Source of the DNA: Solobacterium sp. UBA1789
GTDB lineage: Bacteria > Bacillota_I > Bacilli_A > Erysipelotrichales > Erysipelotrichaceae
Length of the DNA: 6,727 nucleotides
Assembly: GCA_002314515.1 (NCBI GenBank)
Contig: DCGB01000021.1
Coordinates: 3,663-10,389, forward strand
Direction of reading: 5' to 3'
The position numbers and the translations under genes were made by a program. This document shows, in pieces, positions 1 to 4,653 of this stretch. The notes below the pieces were generated by a model. It was not told where the DNA came from. It ran no database searches and was given only the letters and a program-made list of their open reading frames with translations. Numbering within the stretch: position 1 is the stretch's first letter; the number at the start of each line of letters is the position of its first letter.

Positions 1-559
1 CGGTGGCAGCGATGAAAAAGAAATCAGAAACTATAATAGTGAACTTAAATTAGATGATAAGGTCATCTTTACAGGTCCCATCAGAGACCGTGAAGAACTT
101 TCGGCCTGGTATTGTCGAGCTGACCTTTTCCTTTTTCCATCAACCTTTGATACCAATGGTCTGGTTGTTAGAGAGGCAGCACCTTCTTCTTTGGCATCAG
201 TTCTTGTTAAAGGCAGTTGTGCGGCTGAAAACGTTACAAACAATGTCAACAGTTTACTGATTGATGAAAATGCCGCTTCTTTAGCAGTCTGTTTGGCTAA
301 GGTATTGAACAATAAGGAATATTTGCGTAAATTGGGTGCTAATGCTTCTGATGATCTTTATCTGTCCTGGGATGAGGCTATTTTACGGGCAATGAAACGT
401 TATGAAATAGTCATTGATAATTATAAGAGTGGTAAATATAAGCGCAATAAACAGCTTAGTGATGGTTTATTTACTCTATCAGGTGACTTACTGGATTTTC
501 TGGCAGCTGCTGAGGAACATCGTCATAATATTGAAGAAAAAGTGGAACTTTACTGGTAA
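1..559 (+). CDS. Glycosyltransferase family 4 (GT-B), C-terminal part, 5'-truncated by window edge
   Basis: The reading frame is open from base 2 to a TAA at 557-559 and gives 185 residues; the true start lies left of the window. A TTG at 191 could be taken as a start, but clear family sequence precedes it in the same frame. Visible landmarks (fragment numbering) are the VIFTGPIRDREEL segment at 21-33 and the strand RADLFLFPS at 39-47. They are followed by DTNGLVVRE at 50-58, which fits the family EX7E donor-sugar motif with Asp in place of the first Glu. This is the C-terminal Rossmann domain that binds the nucleotide-sugar. The family includes cytoplasmic or membrane-bound enzymes that transfer glucose or galactose to diacylglycerol or cell-surface glycans, and the FPSTFDTNGLV style resembles Firmicute glycolipid synthases. 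Without the N-terminal acceptor domain the substrate is unknown. The tail after about residue 145 is charged and helical. The gene ends at a terminator shared with nanE. Confidence 0.85.
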   Translation, partial: GGSDEKEIRNYNSELKLDDKVIFTGPIRDREELSAWYCRADLFLFPSTFDTNGLVVREAAPSSLASVLVKGSCAAENVTNNVNSLLIDENAASLAVCLAKVLNNKEYLRKLGANASDDLYLSWDEAILRAMKRYEIVIDNYKSGKYKRNKQLSDGLFTLSGDLLDFLAAAEEHRHNIEEKVELYW

Positions 560-562
560 AAA

Positions 563-587
563 AAATAGAGCTAAGCTCTATTTATTT
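563..587. terminator. Bidirectional hairpin terminator between glycosyltransferase and nanE
   Basis: A perfect 9-bp stem, AAATAGAGC (563-571) with GCTCTATTT (575-583), closes a 3-nt TAA loop. An A8 run lies on the left (558-565), so the minus-strand transcript has a strong U tract after the stem. The plus-strand side has a weaker TTTATTT (581-587). It sits between two convergent genes. The nanE stop codon (complement of 578-580) is inside the stem, so nanE ends within its own terminator. Confidence 0.8.
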
Positions 588-1285
588 CGATAATTCTGAT
601 TATAATTGATAAATCTTTGTGATATCAGATGTGGTCTTGAGACAGCCGATCCAATGGAAACCATATCAGCACCGGCATCAATGGCTTTTTGAACATCTGA
701 CAGTTCCCAGATTTTGCCTTCAGCATTGATTAGGACGTTTGGACATTTTTCTTTATATTCTTTAATCAGCTGATCATCAAACTTACCGCTATGGGTATAG
801 TATTCGCTAAGAGTTGTGCCGACAATATCTACAAAGCCACTTTCAGCGGCAAATACAGCATCTTCAACCCGACCGGTATCAGCCATAATGGCAATATCAG
901 GGTAGTTGTCATGTATCTTTTTCAGGATACTATAGATCTCTTCCTTGCCTCTTTCCGGGAAGATTGTACAATCCAGGGCAACAATATCACAGCCGGCTTC
1001 AATGACTTCTTTGGCATCTTTATAAGTTGGGGTAATGATAGGATATTGGCCTTCTTCTTTGCCTTCAATGATTTTTTTGTTGATGCCTACAATAATCAGG
1101 TCTTTGGAAAGAGCTCTGATGGCTTTGATATCCTGGGACCAGCAGGATCTGACGGCAATGGCTCCACCCATGATGGCACATTTGGCCATGGCTTCCATAT
1201 ACATTGGTCCATATAGAGGAGTATCTTCATAAGCCTGACAGGAGATAATGACTTGTCCCTTTAGTTTTTTTGATATTTCTTTCAT
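578..1285 (-). CDS. nanE: N-acetylmannosamine-6-phosphate 2-epimerase
   Basis: NanE converts ManNAc-6-P to GlcNAc-6-P in the cytoplasm, the step after NanK in sialic acid/ManNAc catabolism. The 235-residue protein has the expected TIM-barrel length and landmarks: IISCQA at 13-18, MGGA at 39-42, IVGINKK at 65-71, ITPT at 84-87, ALDCT at 103-107, VGTTLS at 155-160, INAEGKI at 186-192 and VSIGSAVSRP at 209-218. By eye, Lys70 and Glu189 align with the catalytic Lys and Glu of the family. The loop after the second strand reads VRSCWSQDI at 45-53, where many homologues have RANGVEDI, so this is a somewhat divergent subgroup. The start ATG (complement of 1283-1285) has only a weak upstream AGAAAG. 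The stop lies in the terminator stem. No other nan gene is visible. The gene is divergent from the chromate-transporter operon and may share regulation with it. Confidence 0.9.
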   Translation of the reverse strand: MKEISKKLKGQVIISCQAYEDTPLYGPMYMEAMAKCAIMGGAIAVRSCWSQDIKAIRALSKDLIIVGINKKIIEGKEEGQYPIITPTYKDAKEVIEAGCDIVALDCTIFPERGKEEIYSILKKIHDNYPDIAIMADTGRVEDAVFAAESGFVDIVGTTLSEYYTHSGKFDDQLIKEYKEKCPNVLINAEGKIWELSDVQKAIDAGADMVSIGSAVSRPHLISQRFINYNQNYRNK

Positions 1286-1286
1286 G

Positions 1287-1300
1287 TTGTTTCGCTTTCT
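1287..1300 (-). promoter_or_regulatory. Weak cre-like (CcpA) operator candidate in the nanE leader
   Basis: Read on the minus strand the site is AGAAAGCGAAACAA. Against the catabolite-response consensus TGNAANCGNWNNCA it matches 7 of 9 specified positions, including the central CG; it misses the first T and the C next to last. It lies between the predicted nanE transcription start (near 1305) and the nanE ATG, where a bound CcpA could block elongation, and it also covers the likely -35 area of the opposite promoter. Sugar-dependent repression of nanE would be sensible biology. The match is imperfect, so this is only a candidate. Confidence 0.25.
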
Positions 1301-1302
1301 TT

Positions 1303-1308
1303 TATAAT
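1303..1308 (+). promoter_or_regulatory. Predicted -10 box of the chrA-egsA operon promoter
   Basis: A perfect TATAAT lies 18 nt before the chrA1 ATG at 1327. No good TTGACA is present: the best hexamers at 16-18 bp spacing (1279-1286) match only about 3 of 6. Transcription would start near 1315, leaving a leader of about 12 nt that begins just at the ribosome binding site. The box forms the left arm of a 15-bp palindrome. Confidence 0.5.
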
Positions 1309-1311
1309 TTA

Positions 1312-1317
1312 ATTATA
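1312..1317 (-). promoter_or_regulatory. Predicted -10 box of the nanE promoter
   Basis: The complement of 1312-1317 is a perfect TATAAT, 26 nt before the nanE ATG. Transcription would start near 1305, giving a leader of about 20 nt. The -35 region would lie in the first codons of chrA1 and is weak (TCCAGA, the complement of 1335-1340, 3 of 6 matches at 17-bp spacing). The divergent gene order supports a promoter here. Confidence 0.5.
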
Positions 1318-1323
1318 GGTGAG
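1317..1323 (+). promoter_or_regulatory. Ribosome binding site fixing the chrA1 start
   Basis: AGGTGAG ends 3 nt before ATG 1327, with the AGG core 7 nt away. It selects this ATG over an in-frame ATG at 1270, which would lie inside nanE, precede the promoter and add 19 residues unlike the family. Confidence 0.75.
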
Positions 1324-1326
1324 TTT

Positions 1327-1860
1327 ATGATATGTCTGGAATTATTTATAAAGTTTTTTAAGATTGGTATTACTACCTTTGGTGGTGGTTATGCCATGTT
1401 ACCGATTCTGGAAAGAGAAATAATAGATAAAAAGAACTGGGCTACCAAGGAAGAAATACTGGACTATTATGCGGTCTCTCAATGTACGCCAGGTATCATT
1501 GCGGTCAATGTGGCAACTTTTGTCGGTTATAACAAAGCAGGTATCCTAGGCGGTATTTTTGCCACCTTGGGTGTTGTCTGTCCATCAATTCTGATAATTA
1601 CACTGATTGCGGCTTTTATTCAGAATTTTGCGTCTTATGCGATTGTTAAAAGTGCTATCAGGGGTCTTTCGGCTGCCGTTTGCGCTGTTGTGATTGCTTC
1701 GGTTATTAAGATGGGAAAGTCAGCAGTTAAGGACTTATTTGGCATTATTTTAATGCTATGTGGCTTTGTTTTGGCATACTTTACAAAGATTTCTGTCATT
1801 ATTCCGGTCTTGTTTGCCACTATCCTGGGTATTATCAGGGGAAGGGGGTTCAGGAAATGA
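1327..1860 (+). CDS. CHR-family (chromate-type) transporter, first half-size subunit
   Basis: This is a 177-residue hydrophobic membrane protein of the short-chain chromate ion transporter (CHR) type. The paired half-size proteins act together in the membrane, as with YwrA/YwrB of Bacillus subtilis. Visible marks are FKIGITTFGGGYAMLP at 11-26, a charged stretch ILEREIIDKKNW at 27-38, and TPGIIAVNVATFVGY at 54-68. Several hydrophobic segments then follow from about residue 70, and the protein ends in a basic RGRGFRK tail. The family PGP turn reads PGI here, which I recall as usual for one partner of the pair. The longer in-frame start at 1270 is rejected on ribosome-site and promoter evidence. 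The stop overlaps the next ATG as ATGA, implying coupled translation. The substrate is unproven: chromate export is the named activity, but in an anaerobe without other metal genes nearby another oxyanion or organic anion is plausible. Confidence 0.88.
   Translation: MICLELFIKFFKIGITTFGGGYAMLPILEREIIDKKNWATKEEILDYYAVSQCTPGIIAVNVATFVGYNKAGILGGIFATLGVVCPSILIITLIAAFIQNFASYAIVKSAIRGLSAAVCAVVIASVIKMGKSAVKDLFGIILMLCGFVLAYFTKISVIIPVLFATILGIIRGRGFRK
1842..1848 (+). promoter_or_regulatory. Ribosome binding site for second CHR subunit
   Basis: AAGGGGG lies inside the 3' end of the first CHR gene, 8 nt before ATG 1857. It supports a start at 1857 rather than an in-frame ATG at 1758, which would overlap the first gene by about 100 nt. 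Confidence 0.65.
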
Positions 1861-2420
1861 TTTATTTTAAGTTATTTTTTGAATTCTTTAAGACTGGTTT
1901 ATTTGCGGTTGGTGGTGGTTTGGCTACTGTTCCTTTTTTAGCAGCTATGGGTGATAAAATGGCCTGGTTTACAAAGGCTGAATTGGCTAATATGATTGCG
2001 ATTTCCGAATCGACACCAGGTCCTATTGGAATAAATATGGCAACCTATGTAGGCTATACGGTAGCAGGTATTCCAGGTTCTATTGTGGCAACCTTGGGTG
2101 AAATAACACCAAGTATCGTTGTCATTATGATTGTTGCGGGTTTTTTGAAAAAATTTAAGGATAATGCATATGTCAAGGCAGCTTTTGAGGGCATCAGACC
2201 AATGGTTGTTGGCTTGATTTCTTCAGCTGTTCTGGGTATTTTTACCAGCTCTGTTATTTTTCTTGATAAGTATAAAGAATCTGGTAATATTTATGATCTC
2301 TTTGATCTTCGTATCCTGATTATTTTTGTAAGTATTTATTTTCTGAATAAGAAATTCAAGCTTCATCCGGCTGCCTGGATTGGACTTGGAGCTTTAGTGG
2401 GGGTTGTATTGGGACTATGA
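1857..2420 (+). CDS. CHR-family (chromate-type) transporter, second half-size subunit
   Basis: This is the 187-residue partner of the preceding protein and clearly its paralogue. FKTGLFAVGGGLATVP at 11-26 matches FKIGITTFGGGYAMLP, and TPGPIGINMATYVGY at 53-67 matches TPGIIAVNVATFVGY. It keeps the full family TPGPIGxNxAT motif. Hydrophobic segments fill about 70-95, 112-135 and 152-187, with a polar loop (LDKYKESGNIYDLFD) near 136-150. CHR proteins exist either as fused two-domain chains of about 400 residues or as two half-size genes, so this pair should be a complete transporter, not a frameshifted one. The start at 1857 overlaps the upstream stop (ATGA), and its own stop overlaps the HAD start the same way. 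No substrate can be assigned from sequence. Confidence 0.88.
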   Translation: MIYFKLFFEFFKTGLFAVGGGLATVPFLAAMGDKMAWFTKAELANMIAISESTPGPIGINMATYVGYTVAGIPGSIVATLGEITPSIVVIMIVAGFLKKFKDNAYVKAAFEGIRPMVVGLISSAVLGIFTSSVIFLDKYKESGNIYDLFDLRILIIFVSIYFLNKKFKLHPAAWIGLGALVGVVLGL

Positions 2421-3190
2421 GAAAAATCTTCTTTTTTGACATTGATGGTACTTTGGCAACTGGTAATAATATTCCGATTGAGAATCTGGCAGCATTAAAG
2501 AAGTTAAAGGATGATGGTCATCTTACTTTCATCTGTTCAGGAAGAGCTCCTTTTTATGCGATGTCTTTATTTGGCGATCTGGTAAGTGGCTATATCTGCT
2601 GTAATGGACGATATATTATTTATGAAGGCAAGAGATTACATGGTGAAGTTTTAACTAAAGAAGAATTTGCCTGGTATGAAAGGAAATTTCAGGAATTGGA
2701 TTGTCCATATTTCTTTATTTCCGATGATCATATCTATTATCATAATGTTTCTATAAAGTCTATGGAATATATGAAAAAGGCCTATGGCGAACAGCGTCTG
2801 ATTAGCAACCCTGGTGATTTACCTTATTATATTTTTAATATTTACTATCGCGATGATGATCATAAAAATAAAATATTCACTGAGTTGGCTGATAAGGTTG
2901 TTTTTAATGATCACAAGGGTGGTTCGGCTGATTGTACGACAATAGATTATGATAAGGGACATGGTATCAGCTATCTTTTGGATTATTTCAAGATCAGTAA
3001 AGAAGATGCCTATGCCTTTGGAGATGGTTCCAATGATGTGGCCATGTTTAGAGAAGTTGCCAACAAGGTGGCCATGGGTAACGCTGTTGAAGAATTAAAG
3101 AAAGAAGCTTCTTTTGTTTCTGGCAATCATGATGAGGGTGGTATCATTAATGCCCTGGCTTATTATGGATTAATTAAGGCGGTAATGTAG
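2417..3190 (+). CDS. Cof-type HAD-IIB family phosphatase
   Basis: A 257-residue cytoplasmic haloacid-dehalogenase-type phosphatase with all four motifs. FFFDIDGTLA at 5-14 holds nucleophile Asp8 and acid/base Asp10, FICSGRA at 38-44 holds Ser41, Lys180 in DKGHGISYLLDYF is motif III, and FGDGSNDVAMF at 201-211 provides the Mg2+ aspartates. The insert between motifs II and III (about 80-165) is the C2-type cap that sets substrate choice. The family removes phosphate from sugar phosphates, nucleotides or cofactors such as FMN and PLP, and individual specificities are poorly predicted by sequence. Its place directly before a nucleoside hydrolase makes a nucleotide or phospho-sugar substrate reasonable, but that is inference. 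The start ATG overlaps the CHR stop (ATGA) with only a weak G-rich upstream site, suggesting translational coupling. The TAG stop is 2 nt before the next gene. Confidence 0.9.
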   Translation: MRKIFFFDIDGTLATGNNIPIENLAALKKLKDDGHLTFICSGRAPFYAMSLFGDLVSGYICCNGRYIIYEGKRLHGEVLTKEEFAWYERKFQELDCPYFFISDDHIYYHNVSIKSMEYMKKAYGEQRLISNPGDLPYYIFNIYYRDDDHKNKIFTELADKVVFNDHKGGSADCTTIDYDKGHGISYLLDYFKISKEDAYAFGDGSNDVAMFREVANKVAMGNAVEELKKEASFVSGNHDEGGIINALAYYGLIKAVM

Positions 3191-3192
3191 AA

Positions 3193-4143
3193 ATGAATAG
3201 CTGTGTGATATTTGATACGGATGTTGGTACTGATGATGCAATGGCTTTTTTAGCCTGGAAGCTTGTGCCATTTAAGCCGGATTATATTATTGCTGAACAT
3301 GGCAATACGACCCTGGATGGAGCTTTTACCAATGCCCGAATTTTAAAGATTCTTTTGGATCTGGATGCCAGAATTGTTAAGGGAGTTGATGTTGATACTT
3401 CTTATAAGTCTGAAGATGTCAATGCCTTCCATGGTCCAGATGGGATTGGCAATACCCGTAATCTTCTGATTAAAGAAGCCATAAAAAAATGTGGCAGTAA
3501 GGAAAAATATCTTCAGCAGATGGAAGAACATATTGATTTTGATGATTTTAAAGAAAAAATCAGAGACTATGAAGAAATAATTTATATCGCAACCGGGCCT
3601 TTGACTAATCTGGTTTCTTTGTTGAAAGATGAAAAACTGATTAAGAAGTTTAAGCATATTTATATCATGGGAGGCGGTATCAATGAGTTTAATAGTGCCA
3701 ATGATACCGAATTCAATTTTTCCAAGGACCCAGAGAGTGTACATATTATTATAAATAGTGGTTTGGATATCACTTTATTTCCGCTTGATTTGACCAACAG
3801 ACAGTATCTGACACCAGCTGATATTGATTCATTGTCAAGCATTTCTCCTTATCCGGAATTTGTTGAATTTTTACGTTATAATCTATCCAGCAATCGAAAA
3901 TACAATCAGATTAATGGTGCTGTTTTGCACGATGTAATGCCGATATTGTATCTCAATCCAGTCTTTAAAAAGATGTTTAAGACCAGAAGGATGTTAATTG
4001 CGGTTGATAAGTTTGGCAAGACTTATGTTGATAAAAATGGTAAAAATATCAATGTCGTTGTTTCTTTAAAGAAGAATCTCCTCTTTATTGTTTTGACCTG
4101 CGTTTTTAGCGAGCTTTGTTCCCAAATCAATGTTAAGCAATGA
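3193..4143 (+). CDS. Inosine-uridine-type nucleoside hydrolase
   Basis: Enzymes of this family split the N-glycosidic bond of ribonucleosides to give a base and ribose in the cytoplasm. The 316-residue length is typical. The N-terminal FDTDVGTDDAMA at 7-18 carries the Asp cluster (Asp8, 10, 14, 15) for calcium and ribose binding. Other marks are HGNTTLDGAFTNA at 36-48, HGPDGIGN at 80-87, IATGPLTNL at 132-140, IMGGGI at 158-163, EFNFSKDPES at 173-182 and the distal HD at His246-Asp247, the likely acid and calcium ligand. All expected active-site elements are present, so it should be active. Which nucleoside it prefers (purine, pyrimidine or nicotinamide riboside) is not visible. AAGGCGG at 3176-3182 lies 10 nt before the start. 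The frame ends in tandem stops, TGA then TAA, and the next gene begins 12 nt later in the same frame. Confidence 0.92.
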   Translation: MNSCVIFDTDVGTDDAMAFLAWKLVPFKPDYIIAEHGNTTLDGAFTNARILKILLDLDARIVKGVDVDTSYKSEDVNAFHGPDGIGNTRNLLIKEAIKKCGSKEKYLQQMEEHIDFDDFKEKIRDYEEIIYIATGPLTNLVSLLKDEKLIKKFKHIYIMGGGINEFNSANDTEFNFSKDPESVHIIINSGLDITLFPLDLTNRQYLTPADIDSLSSISPYPEFVEFLRYNLSSNRKYNQINGAVLHDVMPILYLNPVFKKMFKTRRMLIAVDKFGKTYVDKNGKNINVVVSLKKNLLFIVLTCVFSELCSQINVKQ

Positions 4144-4155
4144 TAAACTTATAAT

Positions 4156-4653
4156 ATGAATAGAGAAGAAATAGAAAATCAATATCATCAACTGACAAGA
4201 CTTTTGCTGGATAGAAATCTGAAAATTACAACAATGGAAAGTATTACCAGCGGTCAGTTGGCTTCACTTATTGCCGACCTGCCTGGTGCTTCAGCTGTCT
4301 TTAATGGTTCTTTTGTAACCTATAGTAATGATACAAAGATTCATCAGGGTGTTAGAAAAGAATGTATTGAAGAATATGGCGTTTATTCCTATGAAACAGC
4401 TGTTGAAATGGCTGAAGCCTGCAGAAAAACATATCAGGCTGATATTGGTATTGGTGTAACAGGTTCAATGGCCAATGTTGATCCAAATAACAGTGACAGT
4501 GTCGCAGGCGAGGTTTATTTTGCCATCAGTATGGAAGATAAGACAGATTCTTTCTTTCTTAAGCTGCCTGTTAATTTATCAAGAATGGATTGTAAGTACT
4601 ATATTGCTGAAAACATCGGCAAAGAAATAATCAGGAGGATAACAAATGAATAG
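4156..4653 (+). CDS. Stand-alone CinA C-terminal domain protein, PncC-like, divergent
   Basis: The 165-residue protein matches the CinA C-terminal domain, whose typical member PncC deamidates nicotinamide mononucleotide to nicotinate mononucleotide in NAD recycling. Family marks are ESITSGQLAS at 28-37 (usually ESCTGGLL), LPGASAVFNGSFVTYSNDTKI at 42-62, GVYSYETAVEMA at 75-86, QADIGIGVTG at 94-103 and VAGEVYFAIS at 116-125. Ser29, Tyr56 and Lys61 fit conserved positions. It differs at two sites: the loop after VTG reads SMANVDPNNSDS (104-115) instead of the glycine-rich IAGPGG type, and the late GDRxxxR-like motif reads SRMDCK (142-147), so the second Arg is Lys. It may therefore use another substrate. 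The CinA N-terminal molybdopterin-like domain is absent. An in-frame TAA at 4144-4146 forces the start at 4156. No Shine-Dalgarno site is seen, so translation probably follows re-initiation from the previous gene. The stop lies 8 nt inside the next gene. Confidence 0.82.
   Translation: MNREEIENQYHQLTRLLLDRNLKITTMESITSGQLASLIADLPGASAVFNGSFVTYSNDTKIHQGVRKECIEEYGVYSYETAVEMAEACRKTYQADIGIGVTGSMANVDPNNSDSVAGEVYFAISMEDKTDSFFLKLPVNLSRMDCKYYIAENIGKEIIRRITNE
4633..4638 (+). promoter_or_regulatory. Strong ribosome binding site of the glycerol-1-phosphate dehydrogenase gene
   Basis: A perfect AGGAGG sits 7 nt before ATG 4646, inside the 3' end of the CinA-like gene. It fixes the start at 4646 rather than the in-frame ATG at 4658 and is the best site in the operon, suggesting this last enzyme is made in higher amount. 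Confidence 0.85.

Larger units (their letters stand above)
1303..1317. repeat. 15-bp AT palindrome holding two outward-facing -10 boxes
   Basis: TATAATTTAATTATA has perfect 7-bp arms (1303-1309 and 1311-1317) around T1310. It lies in the 41-nt region between the divergent nanE and chrA1 starts. Each arm contains a TATAAT reading outward. It may also serve as an operator, but AT-rich palindromes of this size occur by chance. Confidence 0.6.

Noticed and set aside
191..559. A short independent gene starting at TTG 191
   Set aside because: The frame is open to the left edge and the upstream part encodes typical glycosyltransferase sequence.
791..1216. Plus-strand open frame antisense to nanE
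   Set aside because: The encoded protein resembles no family I recognise and lies fully over a well-supported gene on the other strand.
1327..2420. A single full-length chromate transporter split by a frameshift
   Set aside because: The second half has its own ATG and ribosome site, the junction is a clean ATGA overlap, and half-size CHR pairs are an established arrangement.
3343..3744. Minus-strand open frame inside the nucleoside hydrolase gene
   Set aside because: Composition looks like a shadow of the conserved plus-strand gene, and no ribosome site or promoter supports it.
4093..4098. TTGACC as a -35 box near the end of the nucleoside hydrolase gene
   Set aside because: The hexamer at 17-bp spacing (TTGTTC) is not a -10 box.
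4150..4155. TATAAT as an internal promoter for the CinA-like and G1P dehydrogenase genes
   Set aside because: No acceptable -35 hexamer at 16-18 bp spacing, and transcription would begin inside the coding region after the ATG.
4141..4155. Readthrough fusion of nucleoside hydrolase with CinA-like protein
   Set aside because: Two consecutive in-frame stops make readthrough very unlikely, and both parts are full-length domains by themselves.
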